DNA from: Deinococcus cellulosilyticus NBRC 106333 = KACC 11606
Lineage (GTDB): Bacteria > Deinococcota > Deinococci > Deinococcales > Deinococcaceae
DNA length: 64,000 bases
Assembly: GCF_007990775.1 (NCBI RefSeq)
Contig: NZ_BJXB01000004.1
Location: 62,001-126,000 of the forward strand
Direction of reading: 5' to 3'
Below the pieces are notes generated by a model. That model did no database searches. It worked only from the letters and a program-made list of their open reading frames with translations, and was not told the DNA's origin. Made by a program: the position numbers and the translations under genes. Every line of letters starts with the position of its first letter. The first letter of the stretch is position 1. Shown piece by piece: positions 51,183 to 59,400 of the stretch.

Positions 51183-53255
51183 TCAAGGAATGATTTTTGT
51201 TGCAGAGATGGTGTTGCCCAGCGCAACAATTGCACTTTGCTGGGTCGCCACCAGCAACTTGCCCTCCAGCGTCTTGTTGAGCCTGCCAGGAGACAGCGCC
51301 TGACCAAAACGTGACAGCTCAAAATCTCCGAAAGTGCCATCGAGCACCCCACTCGCACTGTAACGCTGAATGGTGGCCCCACTGAAACGGTAAATCTGGT
51401 CATCCAGCACCTGAAAGTTTGAAGTGGCAGGGATGCTGAAGGCCACCACCCGGGCACCCTCTGCCAGATACTTCTGCAGGTCCCCGGCATTGTTGGTGAC
51501 GACCACACTGTCGTCTGAGAAAGCTTCCAGAACCCCATTTCCAGAGAAATCATTCCCTGCAAAACCGTCGGTGCTGAAAGCGGTGTCCAGGGTTCCTGTG
51601 GCGTCAAAGCGGACCAGGCTGTGGTAATTGGTGTCATCTGGACTGAAGAAGCGCTGTCCAGCCATCACGATCTTTCCGGTGGACTGGATCACATGCTGGA
51701 AACCATAACTGTCCAGTGCCCCGTCACTGATGTTGCGAATGTCCCCAAAAGCAACATCTGAACTGCCGTTGGCATTCAGACGGCTGAGGAAGGGCAGCGT
51801 GTGGGTGAGGGTTGCACCAAGATAAGGCTGCACCGATCCTGAAAGGGTGATCTTGCCATCCGACTGCACATTCATGTCTTCAAGGAAATGGTGGTCCAGG
51901 GCAGAGTAACTGAGCAGGGCCAGTCCATCCCCATCAAAGCTGGTGTCGGGTGTGCCATTCGAAAGGAATTTCTCTACGAACACCGTGTAATTGCCATTCA
52001 CAGCATCCTGACCGTGTCCAGCCACCAGAATGGCATCATCTGCCAGAACCATCACTTTTTTGACGGTGACACCGGTCAGTGCATTTGGAGCAGACAGCAC
52101 AGGGGTGAACGTCGTGTCCACGGTTCCATCTGCCTGGAGGCGGTACAGGTTGCTGTCGGTCACGGCCACCAGTTGCCCTGTGGACTGGAGCACAGCGTCA
52201 CGGTAATTTCCAGTGACATTGGGCACCACAGCCCAGCCATCCCCGAGCACATCCGCGTTCCAGCAGGCGTCCCTTTGTCCGGTGCTCAGGTCGGGATTCA
52301 CCAGGTCCACTGTGGGAGACAGGGGATTCGTGCCTGCCACCCGCACCTGACAGAACTCACGCACATCTGCTGGAACAGCGTATCCTGCAGTGCCATAATT
52401 CGTGTTCACCCTGTTCAGGGCACTGGTGTAGTCCTCTTCTGGGCTGATCGCCACCTGGGTGCGGGTGTTTTCCATCACCTCAAACATCAGGCTGAAACTG
52501 TAAGGATCATCTTTGGGGTCGGTCTGCAGCGGGTACTGCACCCCCAGGGTGATGACCCCATCGTACTGTCCAGCTGCGGGCAGGGCAGGGAGGGTCCGGC
52601 TGCCATCGGTGTTGCGCACCACATAACCGTATGCAAGTGCTGTCTCCCCTGCAGGCAGGGCAGGAAGGGTGGTGAGTTCCTGTTCGGTGTACACCTGAAA
52701 GTCTGCCCGGTTGGACTGGACAACCACACCAGAAATCGGATCATGGATGAGGCCGTTGATCGGCAGGATCTGCTCTGCGAGGGCAGAATTTGCCGCAGAG
52801 TCGTCGAATTTTTTCAGGCTGGTGACTGCTGTCTCGTTGATGGTGGAAGGGGTGTCCACAGCCACCAGAGACAGGTTGGTGCGGTCCACCGGAGAGGGGG
52901 TGCTGCCATCCTGACTGGCATTGCGCACCTTCCAGGTGGCGGTGATGTAACGCTTGCCACTGGGCTGGCCTCGCGTTCCCAGGGTGAAAGAGGAGCGAGA
53001 CAGCAGGTCAATTTCAATGCCCATGCCATCCACATTTCCGAGGTCCTGTTTGCTGATTCCTGAAGCTCCATTTCGGGGCACAAACCGTGCAGTGACGGTT
53101 GGTGTGGCCGAACCTGCATCCTGGAACCGCACTTCCAGCAGCCCCAGCGTGCGGGGTTGGATGGGCTGTGTTGTGGGGATGGAAGTGTGCTGGGCACAGG
53201 AAGACAGCAGGACCGCCGTGATGGCACTGTAAATCAACCAGTTGCGTCGTTTCAT
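51183..53255 (-). CDS. Lipoprotein: shared N-terminal domain plus delta-60-type beta-propeller
   Basis: A 690-residue protein. Lipobox VLLSSC. Residues about 35-290 share order and phrases with the N-terminus of the protein at 56475: a GKRYITATWKVRN-like strand, LKKFDDSAA, INGLIHDPISG, a YGYVVR segment, and DPKDDPYSFSLMFEVMENTR. Residues about 330-690 are repeats of the delta-60/propeller kind (PDTSFDGDGLALLSYS, STGKIVMAGQRFF, LDTAFSTDGFAGND, VLDGTFGDFELSRFG). It is probably a surface protein of unknown ligand. ATG 53255 follows GAGAGGGGTGATGTG. It begins 4 bases after the small RiPP-like gene and is transcribed with it. Confidence 0.82.
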   Translation of the reverse strand: MKRRNWLIYSAITAVLLSSCAQHTSIPTTQPIQPRTLGLLEVRFQDAGSATPTVTARFVPRNGASGISKQDLGNVDGMGIEIDLLSRSSFTLGTRGQPSGKRYITATWKVRNASQDGSTPSPVDRTNLSLVAVDTPSTINETAVTSLKKFDDSAANSALAEQILPINGLIHDPISGVVVQSNRADFQVYTEQELTTLPALPAGETALAYGYVVRNTDGSRTLPALPAAGQYDGVITLGVQYPLQTDPKDDPYSFSLMFEVMENTRTQVAISPEEDYTSALNRVNTNYGTAGYAVPADVREFCQVRVAGTNPLSPTVDLVNPDLSTGQRDACWNADVLGDGWAVVPNVTGNYRDAVLQSTGQLVAVTDSNLYRLQADGTVDTTFTPVLSAPNALTGVTVKKVMVLADDAILVAGHGQDAVNGNYTVFVEKFLSNGTPDTSFDGDGLALLSYSALDHHFLEDMNVQSDGKITLSGSVQPYLGATLTHTLPFLSRLNANGSSDVAFGDIRNISDGALDSYGFQHVIQSTGKIVMAGQRFFSPDDTNYHSLVRFDATGTLDTAFSTDGFAGNDFSGNGVLEAFSDDSVVVTNNAGDLQKYLAEGARVVAFSIPATSNFQVLDDQIYRFSGATIQRYSASGVLDGTFGDFELSRFGQALSPGRLNKTLEGKLLVATQQSAIVALGNTISATKIIP

Positions 53256-53259
53256 CACA

Positions 53260-53391
53260 TCACCCCTCTCCCAGTGGAAAACTCTGGGCCAGCATGACCG
53301 TTTGCCAGTTGCCGTGACGCTGCAGCACGGGACGCTCATAAGGGAGCTTTTCTGAACTGGGCTGAATGGGGCGATCTTGAGTCTGCTGCAT
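53260..53391 (-). CDS. 43-residue peptide resembling a RiPP (lasso-type) leader
   Basis: ATG 53391 follows AGGAGGGAATC, a very strong ribosome site, so this tiny frame is probably translated. The peptide contains LPYERPVLQRHGNWQTVM, which fits the Y-x-x-P-x-L-x3-G leader motif of lasso-type RiPP precursors recognised by PqqD-like proteins. The remaining tail is LAQSFPLGEG. That tail lacks the usual ring-forming start and length of a lasso core, and no cyclase or peptidase genes are near, so it may be another peptide type or a leader-only protein. It abuts the lipoprotein gene. Confidence 0.6.
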   Translation of the reverse strand: MQQTQDRPIQPSSEKLPYERPVLQRHGNWQTVMLAQSFPLGEG

Positions 53392-53541
53392 GATTCCCTC
53401 CTGAATTGCAGAACCTTCAGAAAAAAACGAATTCTGGCTCATGCATTCAGCGTAAGAATCCAGCGTCCCAGCACCGTGATTTGACCGAACCCTTTTGAGG
53501 TTGTTTTTTTCACGATGCAGGTACGCTGCAGAGATGCGGTT

Positions 53542-54285
53542 TCAGGCCACCACGATCTCAGGCACCAGATCCTTCCAGCCTTCCACTTCCTGGTCCGTCA
53601 CCAGCACATCAATGTCCGAGGTGGGAGCAATGAAACTAGAGGAAACCAGACCGAGTTTGGTGTAATCGGTGAGCACCATGCGCCTGACACTGCTGGCAAA
53701 AATGGCCCTTTTCACGAGTGCATCTTCCTGATAGGGGGTGGTGTTTCCGGCGGTGGGGTGCAGGGCTGCTGCCCCAATGAGGGCCACCTCTGCCCGGAAT
53801 TCCTGAATGGCCTGCACGCAGGTGTGCCCGTAAAAGTGGGCCAGGGTGCGGTTCCAGATCCCTCCGGTCACAATGAGCCGGACTTTCTCGCTCCCATGAA
53901 AGATTTCGGAAACCTCCAGGGAGTTGGTGATCACGGTGAGGGGAATGTCTCTGGCATGCAGGCTGCGGGCCGCAGCGAGGGTGGTGCTTCCGGCATCAAT
54001 GAACAGCGTCTGGTCCGGGTGAATGAGGGCGGCAGCAGCGTGCCCGATGCGGATTTTGTCGGTGTTGAGCACATCTGCCCGTTGCTGGTAGGTGAGCCTC
54101 GGGGTGTCAAGCATCACGGCCCCACCGTGGGTTTTTTGCAGGTAGCCGTGGTCGGCAAGGTGTTTGAGGTCGCGCCTCACGGTGTCTTCGCTGACCTCAA
54201 GTTGCTCTGAGAGGTCCTGCACGGTGACCCGGCCCTGACGGATCAGGCGGTCCAGAATGATTTTGCGGCGTTCTTCGGCAAACAT
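53542..54285 (-). CDS. DeoR family transcriptional regulator
   Basis: A 247-residue protein with the DeoR helix-turn-helix: FAEERRKIILDRLIRQGRVT, then VQDLSEQLEVSEDTVRRDLK and LQKTHGGAV. The effector half is a sugar-phosphate isomerase-like fold (LFIDAGSTTLAAARSL, VITNSLEVS, LIVTGGIWNRTLAHFYG, DALVKRAIFASSVRRMVLTD). It would repress sugar genes until a phosphorylated sugar binds. It is divergent from the HAD phosphatase and MFS transporter genes, the likely targets, with repeats of CGCAA in the gap. Confidence 0.93.
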   Translation of the reverse strand: MFAEERRKIILDRLIRQGRVTVQDLSEQLEVSEDTVRRDLKHLADHGYLQKTHGGAVMLDTPRLTYQQRADVLNTDKIRIGHAAAALIHPDQTLFIDAGSTTLAAARSLHARDIPLTVITNSLEVSEIFHGSEKVRLIVTGGIWNRTLAHFYGHTCVQAIQEFRAEVALIGAAALHPTAGNTTPYQEDALVKRAIFASSVRRMVLTDYTKLGLVSSSFIAPTSDIDVLVTDQEVEGWKDLVPEIVVA

Positions 54286-54306
54286 GGTCACAACCAGTAT
54301 ACAAAA

Positions 54307-54348
54307 CCGCAAAAGGTCGCAATCTGTTTGCGGGATTTGTCGTACAAT
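54307..54348 (+). promoter_or_regulatory. Probable DeoR operator and promoter of the HAD-MFS genes
   Basis: CCGCAAA (54307-54313) and TTTGCGG (54327-54333) form an inverted repeat, with another CGCAA at 54318 spaced 10 bases from the first. TACAAT at 54343-54348 is a good -10 box 7 bases before the ATG at 54356, indicating a leaderless mRNA. The operator covers the -35 region. Confidence 0.6.
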
Positions 54349-54355
54349 CCAGATT

Positions 54356-55045
54356 ATGAACGAATTCGTGCCAATTTATGCGGGTTTGAAGGCGGTGCTG
54401 TTCGACATGGACGGGGTGCTCACCCACAACGCCCAGTTCCACAAGCAGGCCTGGAGGGAGTGTGCGGGACAGGAATACGGCGTCCTGATCGAGGAGGGAA
54501 GCCTGGTCATCCATGCAGGCCACACCTGGGAGATCCTGCAGAAACTGCTTGGGGGTCCTGTTTCCAGAGAGGAAGTGCGGCGCTTCCATGACCTCAAAGA
54601 ACACCGGTACAGAGAGCTTGCCCGGGGCAATCTCACCCCGGTTCCGGGTCTGCACCGCTACCTGGAATGGCTCAAAGAGCAAAACCTGAAACTGGCCCTG
54701 GTCACGGGCTCCGACCAGATCAATGCGCGTTTTGTGCTGGAATCGCTGGGGGTGGAGGAGGTTTTTGACCTGAAAGTGACCGCTGAACACTTTCAGGCAG
54801 GCAAGCCCAGTCCAGAATGTTATGTGCTGGCCCTGAACAAACTGGGCCTCACGCCCGGTCAGGTGCTGGTGCACGAGGACTCACCCGGTGGGGTGCAGGC
54901 CGCAACAGGTGCAGGCTGCAGGGTGATGGCGCTCGAAACCACCACCAGCGCCCGGAACCTGCTGCAGCACGGAGCCCGATGGACCATTCCCGACTTTGAA
55001 ACCCTGCTCTCCTCCCTGCAAGCCACCCCTGTGCAGGCCCACTGA
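54356..55045 (+). CDS. HAD-superfamily phosphatase/phosphomutase (beta-phosphoglucomutase-like)
   Basis: A 229-residue protein with HAD motifs: AVLFDMDGVLTHN (nucleophile and acid Asp), LALVTGSD (Thr/Ser), AGKPSPECYVLA (Lys), and VLVHEDSPGGVQAA (acidic pair). A helical cap lies between. It probably acts on a sugar phosphate. ATG 54356 has no Shine-Dalgarno but lies 7 bases after a -10 box, as in leaderless genes. The MFS gene follows after 8 bases, and a DeoR regulator is divergent. Confidence 0.92.
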   Translation: MNEFVPIYAGLKAVLFDMDGVLTHNAQFHKQAWRECAGQEYGVLIEEGSLVIHAGHTWEILQKLLGGPVSREEVRRFHDLKEHRYRELARGNLTPVPGLHRYLEWLKEQNLKLALVTGSDQINARFVLESLGVEEVFDLKVTAEHFQAGKPSPECYVLALNKLGLTPGQVLVHEDSPGGVQAATGAGCRVMALETTTSARNLLQHGARWTIPDFETLLSSLQATPVQAH

Positions 55046-55053
55046 AGGAACCC

Positions 55054-56223
55054 ATGACCTCAAGTGCCCAGACCCCCATCCTTCCAGAACTGAAAAACGC
55101 CCGTTTTGCTGTGTCCACCGTCTTCTTCCTGCTGGGGGTGCTGTTTGCCACCTGGGTTTCCCGCATCCCTGCCGTCAGTCACCGCCTGCAGCTCAATGAA
55201 GCCGAACTCGGGATTGCCCTGCTGGGCCTTGCGGTGGGAGCCCTGCTGGCCTTTCCAGTTGCCGGGTGGGCCACAGCAAAATACGGCTCCAAAATCGTCA
55301 CCACCATTGGGGTCATCCTGATGGCCCTGTCCCTGCCCCTGATTCCCCTGGCCCCCAACATGGTGGGACTGACCCTCATGCTGGTGCTGCTCGGGGTGGG
55401 AAACGGCGGCACCGATGTCGCCATGAACAGCCAGGCTGTGGATGTCGAAAAAGAATACCAGAAACCCATCATGTCCAGTTTTCACGCCCTGTACAGTGTG
55501 GGAGGCATTGCTGGCTCCCTGATGGGAGGCCTGATGGCCTCCCTGCAGATGGCCCCCCTGTGGCACTTTGGTCTGGTCACCCTGCTGACCCTGATCACCG
55601 TGTTCCTGGTGGCCCCAAAACTGCTGAATGTCCCTGGGACCGGAGAGCACGGACCTGTTTTTGCCCTCCCTTCCGCGAAACTGCTCGGGCTGGGTGTGGT
55701 GATTTTCTGCGTGGCAGTCGGAGAAGGGGCCATGGCAGACTGGTCCGCCATTTACCTCAAAGACTCCCTGAGCACCACCGACCAGATGGCCACCGCAGGA
55801 TACCTTGCCTTTTCGGGTGCCATGGTGCTGGGGCGGGTTTTCGGGGACAGCATGCGGGCAAAACTCGGGGCTGTGGTGCTGGTTGGTACAGGAGCGTTGC
55901 TTTCGGCAGCGGGATTGTTGCTGGGCCTGATCTTCCCTTACCCCTGGGCGGCTTTGCTGGGTTTCGCCTGTGTGGGATGGGGCCTGTCCAGCGGTTTTCC
56001 GGTGGCTTTCAGTGCGGCAGGAAACGTCCCTGGTGTGCACCCGAGCCTCGCCATGGCCGCCATTGCCACCATGGGCTACACCGGGTTCCTGCTGGGACCT
56101 CCCATCATCGGGTTTGTGGCCCACGCCACCACCCTCACCTGGGGCCTGGGACTGGTGGTGGTGCTGTCCCTGATTGCGGCAGCCTTCTCCAGAAACGTCA
56201 AAATGGCAGATGTGAAGGGCTAG
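55054..56223 (+). CDS. MFS transporter
   Basis: A 389-residue protein with 12 hydrophobic segments. Typical early motifs are RFAVSTVFFLLGVLFATWVS and FPVAGWATAKYGSKIVTTIG; GNGGTDVAMNSQAVDVEKEY and SSFHALYSVGGIAGSLMGG match the YbjJ/fucose-permease-like group. It probably moves a sugar or small metabolite. ATG 55054 follows GAAGGAACCC. Operon position after a HAD phosphatase and under a DeoR regulator supports a sugar substrate. Confidence 0.92.
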   Translation: MTSSAQTPILPELKNARFAVSTVFFLLGVLFATWVSRIPAVSHRLQLNEAELGIALLGLAVGALLAFPVAGWATAKYGSKIVTTIGVILMALSLPLIPLAPNMVGLTLMLVLLGVGNGGTDVAMNSQAVDVEKEYQKPIMSSFHALYSVGGIAGSLMGGLMASLQMAPLWHFGLVTLLTLITVFLVAPKLLNVPGTGEHGPVFALPSAKLLGLGVVIFCVAVGEGAMADWSAIYLKDSLSTTDQMATAGYLAFSGAMVLGRVFGDSMRAKLGAVVLVGTGALLSAAGLLLGLIFPYPWAALLGFACVGWGLSSGFPVAFSAAGNVPGVHPSLAMAAIATMGYTGFLLGPPIIGFVAHATTLTWGLGLVVVLSLIAAAFSRNVKMADVKG

Positions 56224-56242
56224 AAGTCTTCTGGAAAAATCC

Positions 56243-56266
56243 AAGGGGCCAGAGGCCCCTTTTTTG
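56243..56266 (+). terminator. Terminator of the HAD-MFS operon
   Basis: AAGGGGCC (56243-56250) and GGCCCCTT (56254-56261) pair around AGA, followed by a T run. Confidence 0.9.
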
Positions 56267-56269
56267 ATG

Positions 56270-56303
56270 CTGTACCACTGAAACCTGTGTTTCAGTGGTA
56301 CAG
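56270..56303. repeat. 14-base-pair perfect inverted repeat
   Basis: CTGTACCACTGAAA (56270-56283) and TTTCAGTGGTACAG (56290-56303) are exact complements around CCTGTG. It lies just after a terminator and is not followed by a T run, so it could be a dispersed palindromic element or the leader structure of the next gene. Confidence 0.6.
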
Positions 56304-56474
56304 CCCGGTTGATGTTTGTGCACAATGTGTAATACGTGAAAAGGTATGCTGTCAAGCTGAGCATGCCCTGAACATCATCCTGCTTCACCACCCTGCCTGT
56401 GCGACCATCCCCGACAGGGTGCACTGCCACCCACCCTGTTCTGGCCTCAAACCCCTCTCCCGACAAGGATGTCC

Positions 56475-59400
56475 ATGAAAAAAATCACCCTGCTGAGCTG
56501 TTCCCTGCTTCTGGTGGGTTGCTTCCAGAACACCCCACCCAAGGCCCCTGCCCCTGTCCCCCCTCAGGCCAGAGGGACCCTTTATGAGCTGACCTTCACC
56601 GACATCAACAGTGAAAAAGCCAGTGCACAGCTCAGCGTGTACCAAAAGGGAGCGCAGGGATACACCCGCATGGCACTCACTGAAAGCCTGACCGGGTTCA
56701 GCCTGCAGCGGCTCGGGGTGCAGTCCTTCAGTGTGGACAGCGCCGGGAGGCGGTACCTGCAGGCCAGATACAAAATCACCAACAACACCGGAAGGGCCAT
56801 CGAACAGCTCACCTTCGTTCCTGTGGACACCAATGATGCCGACAGCAATCCGGGCAACAACACCAGTCAGCCCACTGTGGGGAACACCCCCTTCAAGGGA
56901 CTCAAATTCTTTGATGGCTCAGATGCCTCAGTCAAGGCGACCGACATCACCCTGAACCAGGCCAAAAAGTATGACCTCGGAACAGACAGCGCAATCAATG
57001 ATCCAGACGGCACCCCCCTCATCACTGGACTGGATGTCAGTGGCCTGAACCCGACAGCCCCGGATGGCCTCACCATTGCACAGGTGATGAACTACGGGTA
57101 CCAGACCTCTGGAATTCTGCCCATTGGTGGATCTGTGAATGTTTCATTCGGGGCCAGCTATGACATGGCCATCGATGAGAACGGCAGGTTCGACTCCCGA
57201 AAAGACCCCTACAGCTTCACCATGCTGTTTGTGATGAGTGAAGACCCCATCAGCTCTGGCCTCACCCGCATCCATGACATTCAGGGCAGCACCGCCAGTG
57301 GAGATGCCGACAGTCCGCTGGTCTCCCAGACGGTCACCATCGAGGGGATTGTGACCCGTGACCTGCAGCAGACCAGTGAGCTGGGTGGTTTTTACGTGCA
57401 GGAGGAAACTGCCGATCAGGACAGCGATCCCAATACCAGTGAGGGCATCTTCGTGGTGTGTGACACGGCCTGCGGGACCGTCCAGCAGGGGGACCGCGTG
57501 CGGCTCACCGCCATGGTGGAAGAGGTGGGCGAGGCCCTGCGGGAAACCCGTCTGATCAACGTCAGCAACCTGGTGGTGATGCGAACCGGCCAGACCCTGC
57601 CTGCCCCGGTGAATGTCACCCTCTCCCCCACCCTGAACTGGGAGCCGTTTGAGGGGATGCTGGTGACCACCAGTGGGGTGGTGACGGACAACAGCGAACT
57701 GGGGCTCGGAGGTCTGGTCACCATTGCAGACCAGCGCAGTGCTTACTTCACCCAGGTGAATGCCCCGGATGAGACGGGCTTTGACACTTTCCTCAAACAG
57801 TCCGCAGCCCGCTCTGTGGTCATCGATGATGGTTCCCTGGGCCTGAACCCGGCCAGCCTTTTTGGTCGAGGAGGGAACCCCCTCAGCACCACCAACACCC
57901 TGAGGAATGGAGACTCCGCCACCGTGACGGGTGTGCTGGGTTCCACAGAATCCGGGTGGGGAGATCTGGAACGCTACCGCCTGCATGCCACTGCAGCCAG
58001 CACCACCTTCAGCGGGTCTGCCCGACCTGCCGTGCCGGGAGTGGGATCTGCTGGCCTGAAAACCGCCCATTTCAACCTCGGAGAATTCTTCAATGGAGAT
58101 GGCAGTGGCAGCGGATTCTATCCAGCCCCCGGAGCGAACAATGCTGCAGAATACCAGCGCCAGACCGACAAACTGGTGCAGGCACTCGCTGCCCTCGATG
58201 CCGACATCATCGTGCTGACCGGGCTTGAAGACGACTTTGATGCCGCAGCCCCTGCCCTGATTGACCTCAGAAACAGCCTGAATGCCTTCACGCCCAGTGT
58301 GGGTACGTATGCAGTGGTGGGCAGTGAACCTGCAAACGGTACAGGCCTGGGCATCCTGTACCGCAGCGCAGACCTTGTTCCCCAGGGTGCTGCTGCCACC
58401 TATTCCCTGAATGGCACCGCCCTCGCCCAGACCTTCAAGCAGACCTCCACCAATGGAACCTTCACGGTGGTGACCACCGAGTTGCGCGGACGCCAGCAGA
58501 TGTGTGAGGTGGGAGACGACTGGAGTTCTGGACAGGAGATGTGCGCAGAGACCCGCCAGAGCCAGGCACAGGACCTGATGGAGTGGATCGGCACCAACCC
58601 CACGGGCACAACAGATCCGGATGTCCTGCTCATGGGCAACTTCAACGCCTACAGGCAGGAAGGCCCCATTCTGACCGTGCTCAAAGGACCCGATGGCAAT
58701 GCTTCCAGCGGAGATGACTTCACCGCCGTGCTGAACAGCAACGAATACACCTCGGTGGTGTGGGGTTTCACCGGAACACTCGACAGCGCTTTTGTCAGTT
58801 CGACTCTGGCTGCACAACTCAGTGGGCATGGGGTGTGGCACATCAACAGTGATGAGCCCTCTGTTTTTGACTACAACACCGAGGACAAACCTGCAGGTGT
58901 ATACGCTGCAGACGCCTTCCGTTCCAGTCCCCGTGACCCCATCCTGATTGGCCTCACCCTGAACGCCAGCAACAGTGCACCTGTCAATCTGGTCCTTTCA
59001 AACAACACCCTGGCCGAAAATGCAGGTTCAAATGCCACAGTGGGCACCCTCAGTGCGCAGGACCCGGACGCAGGAGACACCCTGACCTACACCCTGGTCG
59101 CGGGAACAGGGGACACCGACAATGCCCTGTTCACCATCTCTGGAACCACCCTGCAGATGCTGGCCAGCGCAGATTTCGAGAACAGATCCAGTTACAGCGT
59201 GCGGGTGCGGGCAGCCGACCAGCACGGGGCCGAAGTGGAACAAGCCTTCACCATCACCATCACCGATGTCAATGAAAACACGGCTCCCACCGACATCACC
59301 CTCTCAAACAGCAGCGTCGCTGAGAACAGCACCCCCACTTTGACGTTCAGCACTGTAGATTCGGACTCTGGAGACACCTTCACCTACAGTCTGGTCTCTG

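Noticed and set aside
53260..53391. A complete lasso-peptide gene cluster
   Set aside because: Only a leader-like motif is present; no cyclase, peptidase or PqqD-like gene lies in the window and the tail is not a standard lasso core.
55060..56466. A 468-codon frame opposite the MFS gene
   Set aside because: Gln/His/Gly-rich antisense translation with no domain; the MFS gene has a start, operon context and terminator.
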